Notes under the pieces: model-generated | The model's database searches: none | Seen by the model: the letters and a program-made list of their open reading frames with translations, nothing else | Told to the model about the DNA's origin: nothing | Made by a program: the position numbers and the translations under genes | Part shown: positions 9,690 to 20,119 of the stretch, piece after piece | Layout: each line of letters opens with the position of its first letter | How positions within the stretch are numbered: position 1 is the stretch's first letter | Source: Sorangium aterium | Lineage (GTDB): Bacteria > Myxococcota_A > Polyangia > Polyangiales > Polyangiaceae | Direction: 5' to 3' | DNA: 64,000 bases | Assembly: GCF_028368935.1 (NCBI RefSeq) | Contig: NZ_JAQNDK010000001.1 | Location: forward strand, 2,294,001-2,358,000

Positions 9690-10392
9690 CTTTCGAGCGC
9701 CGGGAGCGACGCTTCTCCGCGGCGTGCGACGGGTTCGACGTGCATTGCGCGGTGCTCATCGCGGCGGATGACGATCAGGGGCGCGAGAGGCTCGTGCGGT
9801 ACTGCACCCGCCCGGCCTTCGCGCTCGATCGAATCGAGCACCTGTCCGATGGGCGTATAGCGTACTTGATGAAGACACCTCGGCGGGGACGCACTCACCG
9901 CGTCATGAGTCCAATGGAGTTCATGGCCCGGCTCGCGGCTTTGAGTCCTCCGCCCAAGATCCCGCTTGTGAGATACCATGGCGTGTTCGCGCCTCGCTCG
10001 TCGTGGCGCTCTCTCGTGACACCCAAACCACCGGCCCGCGCCGCGAAGTCTGAGCCGTGCGCGGGGCACGCGCCTCTGCCCGCGTCGCCCGCGCCTGCGC
10101 CTGCGCCTGCGCCTGCGCCTGCGCCTGCGCCTGCGCCTGCGCCCGCGCCCGCGTCGCCGTGCGCTCCCCCGGCGCTCTCAGCGAGGTCGCTCGTGCATGC
10201 CGACCCCACGGTGCGAGTTGAGCCGACCCTGATCTCGGTCTTGCACTGGGGGCGACTGCTCGAAGGGGAGTTGTTCGCTACGTCGCGCTACGTCGAGTGG
10301 GCCGTGCTCATGAAGCGCTCGTTCGGGTTCGATGCGCTCCGATACCCGAGATGCGAACGGAGGATGCGCGTGCTTTCCACGATCACCGACTC
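9690..10392 (+). pseudogene. IS91-family transposase fragment (copy 1)
   Basis: This 700-bp stretch is nearly identical in order and frame to the C-terminal half of the transposase at 32.57-33.24 kb, including the motif LVRYHGVFAPRSSWR typical of Y2-type (IS91/IS801) transposases. The N-terminal half with its zinc ribbon and HUH-like motif is absent. At the 3' side homology stops abruptly after CACCGACTCA (about 10392), so both ends are cut. The open frame extends upstream to 9533 through about 150 bp of unrelated, unrecognised sequence, making a chimeric but probably meaningless ORF. Confidence 0.75.
10091..10150 (+). repeat. Hexanucleotide (GCGCCT)n microsatellite
   Basis: Eight perfect GCGCCT units followed by two GCGCCC units, encoding an Ala-Pro run inside the transposase fragment. 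The related copy at about 32.96 kb has only degenerate GCGCCC/GCATCG units here, so the array expanded in this copy. Confidence 0.9.
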
Positions 10393-10596
10393 AATCTGGG
10401 CATCGCCAGGGGCTGAAGCTCGGTCGCCGACGTCGCGCCGTTGCGGCATCACCCAGCCGCGACATCGGGATGACAAAGCGTCACGGCGAGCGCGCTCAGC
10501 CCGACAGGTCGTCATCCCGCGCGCAACACGGACGCATTCAGGCGCGCGCTTCACAAGGGTGCTTGGCTGGCATGGGACATGCCTTCAGGCCTGCCG

Positions 10597-11235
10597 ATGC
10601 GAAACATTCTCTTTGCAGCGATGTTTGCCGTGCTGACCACGGCTTGTGGATCGCGAGAGCCAGCGCCGGCGCGCTCGCCGCAGCCCGCCGATTCGCCTCC
10701 CCGGGTGTTCGTCGACGCGATGCTGATCGACATGCACCCGGACGACGTGGCCCGCCTCGCGGGGAAGAGCTTCGATGAGATCGCTGCGGACGCGGGCGTC
10801 CGCGTGCTGTCAGGAACGCACGTGCTCGCCACCGACGACGTGACCGCCGAGATCGCGATCACGCGGGGCGAGCGCCTTCTCCCCCTGCAGCGCGCGCTCC
10901 CTCCCCAGACCGAGAGCGATCGGGACGAGCACGACTTTCGCTTCGAGGTGCGGCCTCGGCTGGTTGAGCCCGACGCCGTCCACCTCCGCGTCGTCCTGGA
11001 GCTCGATGGTCGACCGACGCACCCCCAGCACGTGTTCAGCAGCAGCGCCATCGTGCGCAACAGGCACTTCGTGCCTTTCCGCACCGACTTTCCTGCTCAC
11101 GGCGAGCGGCTCGTCGTGCTCCTCGTGAGGCCGGAGATCCTCCGCGACCAGGAGGACTGGCGGCGCTTCCTGGAGCGACGGAGATCCCGGCTGCGGGACG
11201 CCGGGCCCTTCCCGCTCCACAACAACCTCGACTAA
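10597..11235 (+). CDS. Small lipoprotein with a secretin-C-terminus-like segment
   Basis: 212 residues from the ATG at 10597; a closer upstream ATG at 10579 adds six residues that spoil the signal sequence. The start MRNILFAAMFAVLTTAC is a lipoprotein signal with lipobox TTAC. The mature part has DAMLIDMHPDD... and later FEVRPRLVEPDAVHLRVVLEL and GERLVVLLVRPEIL, which resemble the beta-strand ending of type II/III secretins, though the protein is far too short to be a secretin. It may be a stand-alone or degenerate derivative. No neighbours share a pathway. Confidence 0.6.
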   Translation: MRNILFAAMFAVLTTACGSREPAPARSPQPADSPPRVFVDAMLIDMHPDDVARLAGKSFDEIAADAGVRVLSGTHVLATDDVTAEIAITRGERLLPLQRALPPQTESDRDEHDFRFEVRPRLVEPDAVHLRVVLELDGRPTHPQHVFSSSAIVRNRHFVPFRTDFPAHGERLVVLLVRPEILRDQEDWRRFLERRRSRLRDAGPFPLHNNLD

Positions 11236-11451
11236 TACCGGCCGACCAGCGTCACGTAGCTGCGGACGACGGGACGGGGGCGCCTGCGACGCGCTCCCAG
11301 CGCTCGCAGCATCCGCTGTGGCCTCCATCCCGCGGCCCCTGGCTGCTAGAAAAACGAGACCGCGCGTAGCGCGCGCACCGCGTTCACAAAGCGAAGCCCG
11401 CGCAAAGCCATTCCGACCTGTCAAGAATTTCCCGCCAACGACCGGCAGTTG

Positions 11452-11537
11452 ACATAACGAATAGGCGTTTGCGGGACTGCGCCTGAGCAGCAGCGGCGGC
11501 GAGGTCCCGGCGCAGTCCCGCAAACGTCGGGTTGGAC
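11452..11537. repeat. Long hairpin with R-box-like ends (attC-like, weaker case)
   Basis: Two perfect 18-base arms (11466-11483 and 11509-11526) enclose a 25-base loop. On the plus strand GTTGGAC (11531-11537) follows, and ACATAAC (11452-11458) precedes; these match or nearly match the GTTRRRY and RYYYAAC boxes of integron attC sites. A second copy lies at 58713-58788 and one arm at 28370-28403. Unlike classic attC sites, the stem has no extrahelical base. A REP-like element or the terminal hairpin of an IS91-type element (the chimeric transposase ends about 270 bp away) are alternatives. Confidence 0.6.
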
Positions 11538-11808
11538 CGGGCCGGTTCGCGGTCGGGCGGGGCGGTCGCGAGGCCTATGGGGATGGATCCTGCCCGAGAA
11601 GGCAGCAGAGGGCGGGCTCGGCGGGGCTCGCACGCGTGGTGCATCCCGCCGCCACGACGTTGGGCGCAGACGTGCCGAGACAGAGCGCGGCGCCGACGGA
11701 GGCCCAGTAGCAGGCACGCCGCCGACATGGACGGCGCAGAAGGCGGATCGATGCCTGACCGCCGCGCAACGGAGGTGGTGTTGTTGCTCCTGCCCAGGCC
11801 AGCGATGC

Positions 11809-12732
11809 TCATGACGTGTCCGGAGGAGCAGCGGAAGAGGCGACGACGCACGACGGCAGCGGGCGGCGAGCCATCGCAGCCTGACCGCAGCGAGGACAGA
11901 TGGACAGGTCGATCCCCGTGAGCGCGGCGAGCAGCGTGCACCAGTCGACCTTGACGATGTGGCGCGGAGAGGGCTCGCGCTCGTGAGAGCTGCCTTTCCG
12001 GTGCTCATCTCCCCCGACAGCGCGCTGCCCTGCGTCTGGCGCCGCCAGGATCCTCGTGCGTGCCACCTCGAGCGTGGTGGTGGCGTGACACGCAGCCATC
12101 AAGCCGAAGTGTCGGATCTTCACGAAGCGATGAGGCAGCACGTGCAGCAGGAAGCGACGCAGAAACTCCTCTGCGGAGAGCGTCACGGTCTTGTCTCCGC
12201 GGGTCCGGAAGCACACGCCGCGCTTATCCATCCACCGCAGCCGGTGATTGGACAGCCCGACACGGTGGGTATAGCGACCGAGGTAGGCAAAGACCTGCTC
12301 GGGCCCAGCGAAGGGCGGCTTGGCGTAGACCACCCAGGGCTTGTGGTAGAGCGCGTCGAGCAGCGCAGCGAAGGCAGCAGGGTTGGCCAGCGCGGCGGCC
12401 CCGCCGGTCACCCCCGCCCGGCCGACGGTATGGCGGCTGGCTACGATGTGATCACGGCGCGCGAGCTGGTCAGCCAAATCGTCCAGCGTCGCGTCGGAGG
12501 ACGTCGCCACGAGCGACCTCAGGTCATCCAGGGCTTGCCCGTCGATCTTGGGTCGCGGCCCGTTCGCGCGAGGGCGCGGCGCAACGCTGCCGGTCGTCCG
12601 GTAGAGCGTGAGATAGGACTGCACGGTTTTCGGTGCGACTTCGAACTGCTCAGCCAGGTCGCGTACCGATCCTTCCCCATTCTCGTACGCCTTGACGATG
12701 CGCTCTCGAAGGTCGAGTCCGCAGGGTCGCAT
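11809..12732 (-). CDS. Chimeric transposase: IS630-type N-terminus joined in frame to IS91/IS801-type C-terminus
   Basis: 307 residues from an ATG at 12732. Residues 1-103 are the helix-turn-helix part of an IS630/Tc1-mariner-like transposase (LDLRERIVKAYENGEGSVRDLAEQF...SYLTLYRTTGS). At about SRHTVGRA it switches to GGAAALANPAAFAALLDALYHKPWVVYAKPPFAGPEQV, the C-terminal part of a Y2-type IS801/IS1294-like transposase, including YLGRYTHRVGLSN and a final CPRCGQ zinc-finger half. The DDE catalytic core of the first family and the HUH/tyrosine region of the second are both missing, so it should be inactive as a transposase. The in-frame join is striking; see findings. Confidence 0.75.
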   Translation of the reverse strand: MRPCGLDLRERIVKAYENGEGSVRDLAEQFEVAPKTVQSYLTLYRTTGSVAPRPRANGPRPKIDGQALDDLRSLVATSSDATLDDLADQLARRDHIVASRHTVGRAGVTGGAAALANPAAFAALLDALYHKPWVVYAKPPFAGPEQVFAYLGRYTHRVGLSNHRLRWMDKRGVCFRTRGDKTVTLSAEEFLRRFLLHVLPHRFVKIRHFGLMAACHATTTLEVARTRILAAPDAGQRAVGGDEHRKGSSHEREPSPRHIVKVDWCTLLAALTGIDLSICPRCGQAAMARRPLPSCVVASSAAPPDTS

Positions 12733-13132
12733 CCTTGCTGCCCTCCCGCTACGAGGATGCAAGCAGCGTGCACCTCGGACCCGCTCTAGGGGCGCGAGCG
12801 GCCAGCTTCGCGCGTTCCCTCGTGCTTACCGATCCCGGCGAGTCTACAACGGGCGCAGCTGTCTCTGCCACGTGAGAGGGGCGCCCGCCGGAGCGGCTCG
12901 AACGCGGACGCCGGTCGGTCGACGCTGGTGCAGAGAGGGATGAGGCAGGGAACGAAGGCGAGCGCTTGGCACGCGCCCGCCACCGCTGGGCGAGATCGGT
13001 CATGGGTCGGCCTCCGGTCGCGTCGAGGTCCGATGATGGGCTCGTGCGGCATTCTCAGCGCCGGACGAGCCCGCTCAAGCCTCGACGCGTGAGCCGACGG
13101 GCCTGCTTCGACCTTTCGCTGACGAGCAGCGT
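12733..13132. other. Gene-free stretch
   Basis: 400 bp between the chimeric transposase start and the 3' end of the DUF1552 gene. I see no convincing gene, hairpin or repeat shared with the rest of the window. Confidence 0.4.
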
Positions 13133-14518
13133 TCAGACCAGCAGCTCCGTGAGCGGTCCCTTGGCGCTGCCATCGCCGAATGTCTGATCGGGAATGCCGA
13201 AGGCATTCAAGATCGAGACGAACAGTCGGATACCGTGCGGCCCTCCGCTCGGCCCCAAGAGCGGTCGCGGAAACTTCATCTGCGTGAACATGTAGTGGCT
13301 GCCGTCCACCTTGAGCTTCCCGCCCGCGCTGCCGGCGAGCAACACCGGCATGTCGTACTTGCGGTGAGTGTTGCCGTCGGAGATCTCGCTGTTGAAGTAA
13401 GCGAGCGTGTTGTCGAGCAGGGTGCGTCCGCCAGCCTCTACAGTCTGATCCAGCCGCTTCAGGAAATTCGCGACGTGGTTGACCTCCCAGCGGCCGATCT
13501 CCTTCAGCTTGGCTTGAAGCTTGGCGTTACCGGCGTGATGCGACGTGTGGTGGTGCGGCGTGGACTCGCCGTTGAACAAGAACGAGAAGTCCTGCATGCT
13601 GTTGCCGCGGCCGAACATGAACGTGATGACGCGCGTGACGTCACACTCGAAGGCCAAGGCCGCCAGCTCCAGCGTGATCGCGACGCGATCCTGATAGGGC
13701 GCGGTCGAGGTGGCAGTCGGCCTGTTCGGCTTGGCGCAGGTCGCGCCGTTTCCGCCGAGGTTCTGGATGCGGGTCTCGAGCTCTCGCACCGAGGTCATGT
13801 ACTGATCCAGCTTCACGCGATCAGTCGGAGACAGCTCGGCCTTCAACGTTTCAGCTTCTCCGAGCACGTGATCCAGCACGCTGGTGCGGACCGCCTGCCG
13901 CCGGGCGGCCTCGGCCGCGCTGGCGTTGGGATCCAACCCGGCGAAGATGCGATCGAAGTTCTGTTGCGGATCGTCCCGGAAGGGCAGAGGCTTGTTGGCG
14001 TCCCAGGAAATGGTCTCGATGAAAGCGATGTTAGGAACCCGGTCACTGCCGTCACCGCGCACCGTGAGCCCCAGCTGCAGCGACGGCAGAGGCCGCCCAC
14101 AGCCGGCCATGGTCTTGGCGATCTTCTGATCGAGGCTGATGCGCGCCGGGTTCTTGTCGTTCTTGTTCACGGGCATCATCGTGAGAAACGACCCGGTCCC
14201 GGAGCCGTGCCCGCCTGGCGGCTCGGCAGGCTCCGCGGTGCGCTGGTAGTCGATGCCGGTAACGACGGCGATCTTGTTCCGAATCGGCTCGAGCGGCGCC
14301 AGGATGTAGGGCATCGCCCAGTCCTTGCCCGCCGCAGACGGCGTGAAGTCCGGCATGTGAATGCCGTTCGGCACGAAGAACGCGATGAAGCGCTGCGGCG
14401 CGGCGCAGCTCTCGGACGCTTCCGCGTGGCGCTCGACGACCGACGGCAAGTACGGAAGTCCGATCACGGCAGCCGCGCTACCCAAGAACCTACGTCGAGA
14501 AATTCGCCTGTTGATCAT
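13133..14518 (-). CDS. Tat-exported DUF1552 protein
   Basis: 461 residues starting at ATG 14518 with the twin-arginine motif ISRRRFLGSAAAVIGLPYL, so exported folded through Tat. The body (APQRFIAFFVPNGIH...GSGTGSFLT...YMTSVRELETRIQ...ELAALAFECDVTRV...TPHHHTSHH) matches the DUF1552 family, related in fold to DUF1501/sulfatase-like proteins. Family members are almost always encoded next to DUF1592-type cytochrome-like proteins, as here: the upstream partner ends 8 bp before this start. The biochemical role of the pair is not established. Base composition is less GC-rich than the kinases. Confidence 0.9.
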   Translation of the reverse strand: MINRRISRRRFLGSAAAVIGLPYLPSVVERHAEASESCAAPQRFIAFFVPNGIHMPDFTPSAAGKDWAMPYILAPLEPIRNKIAVVTGIDYQRTAEPAEPPGGHGSGTGSFLTMMPVNKNDKNPARISLDQKIAKTMAGCGRPLPSLQLGLTVRGDGSDRVPNIAFIETISWDANKPLPFRDDPQQNFDRIFAGLDPNASAAEAARRQAVRTSVLDHVLGEAETLKAELSPTDRVKLDQYMTSVRELETRIQNLGGNGATCAKPNRPTATSTAPYQDRVAITLELAALAFECDVTRVITFMFGRGNSMQDFSFLFNGESTPHHHTSHHAGNAKLQAKLKEIGRWEVNHVANFLKRLDQTVEAGGRTLLDNTLAYFNSEISDGNTHRKYDMPVLLAGSAGGKLKVDGSHYMFTQMKFPRPLLGPSGGPHGIRLFVSILNAFGIPDQTFGDGSAKGPLTELLV

Positions 14519-14526
14519 TGTCTCTC

Positions 14527-16245
14527 TCACTCTCCACGACGGGTTCGGAATGCATCGCTCTTCACCACCGCATTGAGCAGATCGAGAACACCTTGCTGCC
14601 CCGCCGCGCGCGCGCCTTGAACGACGCCCTCCGCGTAGGCGTGACCGCCGGCACTGTGGAAAGATCGGCCCACCGCGTACGTGAGCAGCTGCTGGGCGAA
14701 GCAGCTTTGCAGCCTGGCGTCCTGACTGAGCAGCGCCGCGAGCTCTCGCACCCCGGAAAAGCTGGTTCCCTGAAGCACGCCGCTGGCGTCCTCCGAGTCG
14801 CGATAGCCTCCAATGGCGTCGAAGTCCTCCAGCCCGAGCCCGATCGGATCCATCAAGGCGTGGCAACCGGCGCAGCGCGGCTCCGCGCGATGTGCCTCGA
14901 GCTTCTCCCGCACCGTTTCACCGGCGGCCGGCGCGGCCAACGGATCGATCATCAGGTCCGGCGGCACGGGAGGCGGCGGTGAGCACAACAGCTGTTCGAG
15001 CACCCAAGCGCCACGCTTGGTGGGCGATGTGAAGCCCGGATGGGAGTTTGCCATCAAAAAGCTGGCGTGGCTGAGCAGCCCCACGCGCTCGGTCCCGGCC
15101 AGACTGACGCGCAGGAATTCGGATCCGGAAACCGGCATACCGTAGTGCTGACCCAGGCGCTGGTTCACGAACGTGAAGTCCGCGGTGAGTAGCGTCTCGA
15201 TGGCGGCGTTGCCGTTCAGGAGTTCGCGAAAAAACAGCTCCGTTTCGCGCACGGCCGCGTTGCGCAGTTCCACGTCATAGTCGGGGAAGGTCTTGGGGTC
15301 CGGCTCGACCAGCGCCAGCCGGCGCAAGGTCAGCCACTGACCGACGAAGTTCTCGGTGAGCGCCACCGCCTTGCCGTCCGTCAGCATGCGCTCGACCTCA
15401 GCGGCCAGCTTGGCGGAGTCATCGGCCAGCCCGCCCGCCTCCGCGGCTGCGAACAGGGCGGCGTCGGGCATGCTCGACCACAGAAAGTACGAGAGCCGCG
15501 TCGCGAGCTCATGGTCGCCGAGGGGAGCCGACTCGCCCGGAGGCACGGCCGGCGCCTTCTCCACCATGTAGAGGAAGTGAGGAGAGAGCAGGATCGATCG
15601 CAGAGCTGCCTTGAGCCCTTCGTCGTAGCCGTTGCCGGCGTCACTCACCTTGCGGGCAAGCTGCAGCAGTCCGGAGATCTCGCCTTCGCTCACCGGTCTG
15701 CGGAAAGCGCGCCGCGCGAACGCGGACAAGATCTGCCGCGCACACGTCTCTTCGGAGCCCGCCTGGAGCTGACAGGACAGAACGTCGCGGCGGCGAGCAT
15801 CACCTGCCGGCAACCCGAACAGCTCGTCAATCAGCTCGGTCGCAGCCTGTTCGAGCGACTCGAGGTGCTGCAGTGAGAGGCTCAGACCTTCGCCGACCGT
15901 GTCGAAGCCGTCGACCGTTTCGTCGCTGGGCAGCTTGTCGGCCGGGCGCCGCGACGTGCCGAGCAAGTCCCGCACGGTGTTGTTGTACTCGGCCCTGTTC
16001 AGGCGCCTGAGCACGGTATTGGCCTTGTCCGGCGCCACGCCGGGGGCGCCGGTGCCGGGGTCGCCGGCGCCGTCGCCGGGCGTGTTGACGCCCGGCGTCG
16101 CGCCATCCGGTGAGCCTGCGCCGATTTCGCCTATGCAGGCCATCGGGAGCGCCAGGAGCACCATGCTCCCGAGCAGGCGGCACAGGGACCGGCGCACGCC
16201 GGACCGCTCGCGCGGCGGGGACTCTGGAGTCTCGAAGGTTTGCAT
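14527..16245 (-). CDS. DUF1587/1592/1588/1585 multi-domain lipoprotein
   Basis: 572 residues from ATG 16245; a GTG at 16305 adds 20 residues before the hydrophobic signal and is less likely. The signal ends LALPMAC, a lipobox. In order: a Gly/Pro linker, a DUF1587-like segment (VLRRLNRAEYNNTVRDLLG), DUF1595 (ARQILSAFARRAFRRPV), DUF1592 (ELATRLSYFLWSSMPD), DUF1588 (HASFLMANSHPGFTSPTKRGAWVLEQLLC) and DUF1585 (LLTYAVGRS). A CAGCH motif in between is a potential c-type heme site. This architecture is abundant in Planctomycetes and myxobacteria. It forms a leftward operon with the esterase upstream and DUF1552 downstream. Confidence 0.9.
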   Translation of the reverse strand: MQTFETPESPPRERSGVRRSLCRLLGSMVLLALPMACIGEIGAGSPDGATPGVNTPGDGAGDPGTGAPGVAPDKANTVLRRLNRAEYNNTVRDLLGTSRRPADKLPSDETVDGFDTVGEGLSLSLQHLESLEQAATELIDELFGLPAGDARRRDVLSCQLQAGSEETCARQILSAFARRAFRRPVSEGEISGLLQLARKVSDAGNGYDEGLKAALRSILLSPHFLYMVEKAPAVPPGESAPLGDHELATRLSYFLWSSMPDAALFAAAEAGGLADDSAKLAAEVERMLTDGKAVALTENFVGQWLTLRRLALVEPDPKTFPDYDVELRNAAVRETELFFRELLNGNAAIETLLTADFTFVNQRLGQHYGMPVSGSEFLRVSLAGTERVGLLSHASFLMANSHPGFTSPTKRGAWVLEQLLCSPPPPVPPDLMIDPLAAPAAGETVREKLEAHRAEPRCAGCHALMDPIGLGLEDFDAIGGYRDSEDASGVLQGTSFSGVRELAALLSQDARLQSCFAQQLLTYAVGRSFHSAGGHAYAEGVVQGARAAGQQGVLDLLNAVVKSDAFRTRRGE

Positions 16246-16315
16246 CTTTGCTTCTATTGGGGGTTGGGGTTGGCGAACCTTTTCATCCGGACGTGGCTCG
16301 TTCACGTGGAGACCA

Positions 16316-17599
16316 TTACCTCCTGGTTCGGCGCCGGTCGGACCGGTCCGCGCGCCGCCAGGCGACGGCGCCGAGACTCAGCGCCAGCATCAGCGCGAGC
16401 GGTGCGGCTGCCCCGGGCGAGCGCGCGACCGAACAGCTCGATTCAGACGTGGGAGCGGTGTTGCCGCCGCTCGCTGTCGATCCCGCTGCGGCCGCAGCGC
16501 CGCCCTGACCGCTTGCGCTACCGCCGCTGTCGCTCCCGCCCATGGCGCCGGCGCCGCCCTCGCCGCTCGTGCCGCCGGCGCCGCCCTCGCCGCTCGTGCC
16601 GCCGGCGCCGCCCTCGCCGCCCGTGCCGCCGGCGCCGCCCTCGCCGGGGGGCTCCACGCCGGGCAGGCGCTGCGCGAACATCCAATCGATGAAGCCGGGG
16701 TAGTCGTAACCGCGGTCGTTGATGGAGTGACCGACCCCCTGCATGGCGGTGAACGTGAACGCCGTCGCCCCCACGTCCTCCATGGCGTCGGCCATGGCCT
16801 GTGCGCCTGCGAAGTAGCTGTCGTTGGTGCCGCACATCGACCAGATCGGCATGTCCTTGAGCGCGGCCAGCAGCGTCTTGTTCGGGTCTCCCCGGCAGGA
16901 CTGGGGAGCCGCAGCCGCAAAGACACCCGGTGTTCGCATGATGATATCCCAGGTGCCGTAGCAGCCCATCGAGATGCCGGTCACGTAGAGGCGGCCGGGG
17001 TCGATGTTGAACTCGGCCTGGACCTGCTCGAGGATGCCCCACAACAGAGGCCTCGTCGGGTGCTCGGCCGCGGTCGCCGAGCCATTCACGCCACCTCCGA
17101 AGCCGTACGCCGGGCTGTTGGCGTGCGGAGCCAGCACGAAGTGCGGGTAGCGTTGCTGCGTGTCGAAGCGGCTACCATCCTTGTCTACGGCGCGATGCGT
17201 GAACACGCCGCCGTAATCGTTCCCGGATCCGATCTCGGAGGTGAGCTGAACGCAGTTGTCCCACCCGGTCTCGTTGTTCCGATCCGTGCCCGCGAGCCCG
17301 GCGTGGTGCAGGTAGAGCACCAAGGGGTAGGCTTTGTTCGGATCGTAGTCCTTCGGCACGAACAGCCGATACGGCAGCTGTTGACCGTTCAGCTCGTGCA
17401 CGCGGCCCAGAAAACCTTGGTACGTCTCGGTTCGGGCCGGTGGAGGATTCTGAGGACAACTGTACGCGAAGGCCTCGGAGGTGGCGCAGAGCACGAGCGC
17501 GGACGTGAGCGCGGCGCGAAGCCAGAGCGCGCCACCACTCCCAAGGGTGATACGGCGACGCCACACCGACACATAGGCATTAACTCGAGAGTTCTTCAT
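16316..17599 (-). CDS. Secreted alpha/beta-hydrolase (CE1/PHB-depolymerase-like esterase) with MYXO-CTERM-like tail
   Basis: 427 residues from ATG 17599. A signal peptide ends near SEAFA. The hydrolase domain has LVLYLHHAGLAG (oxyanion region), nucleophile Ser in GISMGCYG, an Asp after MCGTND, and His in GVGHS, resembling feruloyl/acetyl-xylan esterases and PHB depolymerases of the CE1 group. A Gly-Ala linker follows, made of repeated GEGGAGGT units (tandem DNA repeats at about 16548-16640). It ends with Cys, a hydrophobic helix and Arg-rich residues, the MYXO-CTERM pattern for cell-surface sorting. First gene of a probable operon (70 bp before the DUF1592 gene). Repeat R2 lies directly upstream. 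Confidence 0.85.
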   Translation of the reverse strand: MKNSRVNAYVSVWRRRITLGSGGALWLRAALTSALVLCATSEAFAYSCPQNPPPARTETYQGFLGRVHELNGQQLPYRLFVPKDYDPNKAYPLVLYLHHAGLAGTDRNNETGWDNCVQLTSEIGSGNDYGGVFTHRAVDKDGSRFDTQQRYPHFVLAPHANSPAYGFGGGVNGSATAAEHPTRPLLWGILEQVQAEFNIDPGRLYVTGISMGCYGTWDIIMRTPGVFAAAAPQSCRGDPNKTLLAALKDMPIWSMCGTNDSYFAGAQAMADAMEDVGATAFTFTAMQGVGHSINDRGYDYPGFIDWMFAQRLPGVEPPGEGGAGGTGGEGGAGGTSGEGGAGGTSGEGGAGAMGGSDSGGSASGQGGAAAAAGSTASGGNTAPTSESSCSVARSPGAAAPLALMLALSLGAVAWRRADRSDRRRTRR

Positions 17600-17650
17600 C
17601 GATTCATCCGCTGGCGAGGCCCATGAACACGCTTTGTGTTCATGGCGTGT

Positions 17651-17839
17651 GGCTAGGAAATCCAAACGCGATCCGAAACCCAATCTCCTCGTCGTGGCCG
17701 TCCCACCGTACAGCCACGCTGTACGCGTTGGTTGGCATATAAAACCTTACGCGATCCGCATCCCTCCTGGAAAAATGACGCTGTATCAATCACTTATCCA
17801 TGCACCGAGGGGGGTGTCTTCACTCCACAGCCCGCGGGG
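17651..17839. repeat. Repeat R2, copy 1 (promoter/leader-like)
   Basis: The distal part (17701-17839) recurs at 28671-28808. The proximal part (17651 to about 17730) recurs inverted at 33605-33693. Read toward the esterase gene it ends 51 bp before the ATG. It contains a perfect 17-bp inverted repeat GTACAGC-CAC-GCTGTAC (17708-17724) and an AT-rich TATAAAA stretch near 17740, so a promoter with an operator is plausible. The copy at 33.6 kb has the same orientation relative to its downstream MFS gene. Confidence 0.7.
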
Positions 17840-17986
17840 CGGAATCGGTGCCGTGCTCGAACGGCTGACGAAGCTCTCGGTGGGCATGACCGCCCCCCCC
17901 CCGGAACGAAGCAAAAGGATATAGATGGCTCCTGTTGTGAACGCCGACGTGGTCATTGTCCATTTCAAATTGACGCGGCAAGCATT

Positions 17987-18004
17987 CATATGATCGTTCA
18001 CAGT
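17987..18004. promoter_or_regulatory. Weak match to the LacI-type operator of the GH43-CBM6 region
   Basis: This 18-mer matches AATGTGATCGTTCACATT, found twice at 56.5-56.8 kb, at 15 of 18 positions, including the central ATCGTTCACA. It lies about 390 bp upstream of the leftward esterase gene, beyond repeat R2. A shared regulator of polysaccharide genes is possible, but the distance is long. Confidence 0.3.
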
Positions 18005-18815
18005 GGCGCGGGTCAGGATGCCCTCGTGCCGCGGTGCTTCGGGTGCGAATGAACAGAAGAATGGTTGATCGAGACATCAGACTCTCTTTTCCTCGGCCAT
18101 CGGCGCGCGACGCAGCAGGGCGACCGGTAAGCGCATGTCACTCGACGGGCGATAGCGCGCCCGCCGAGCGATCATGAAGTCCCTGTCACCTGGATGTGGA
18201 TGAAGAGGGTACGGGGCCACCGCCAGGCACCGCTCTGCTCTCCCTGTGAGCTGAAGTGCCCGCGATCAATCACACGTTGTCCGAATTTCTCGCGCGGGGA
18301 CCGGAGCTGTCGCTCGGAGCGTAGATTTGTACCCAGGAAGGAAGCCGCGGTGCAGCTCGCGCCGAACGACAGCCCGCTCGATCGGGACCTGAGTGCCCCG
18401 CCGTCAGAGCTCGATGCTGAGGAGCACGCCAGGTCGGAACCGGTAGCCGGGGCGCAGGGCACGCCCGCCAACTTGTGCCGCCTGAGCGGGTGACGCGGAC
18501 TATCGTCGTCAAACCGCCCTCGTGCCGTCGCTGCCGAGATCCATTGAGCGGCGACGAGCCGGATCCGTGTCGTCTGCGACGTGACAAGGCCGCAACACGC
18601 CCGTCTCATCTGACGCGCCAACGCACCGCGCCGGACGGCAGGATGCTCCGCAACCCCCGCTGTCCCGGCAGCGCGGACAGCCGCCGCGCTGGGTGGTCGC
18701 AGCGCGACGTTTCGCTCTGCGCGTATGCGCTTGTCGCATCCATTGCGGGCGGCTATCCCTGAGCGTCGCAGCGGAGCGCGCGGAGCTCGCGAGCCCTAGC
18801 TGCGCGGCGAGGCGC
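18005..18815. other. Gene-free stretch
   Basis: About 800 bp before the MopE-like gene. No frame shows a recognisable domain or good start and codon pattern. I see no repeat shared with the rest of the window. Confidence 0.4.
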
Positions 18816-20114
<1,299 letters not shown>

Positions 20115-20119
20115 GGTCA

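Noticed and set aside
11662-11668. GTTGGGC as a further attC border
   Set aside because: No RYYYAAC box or stem at suitable distance on either side.
18694-18815. An N-terminal extension of the MopE-like protein
   Set aside because: The extension is Arg/Cys-rich and precedes a good signal peptide at 18816, so translation should begin at the later ATG.
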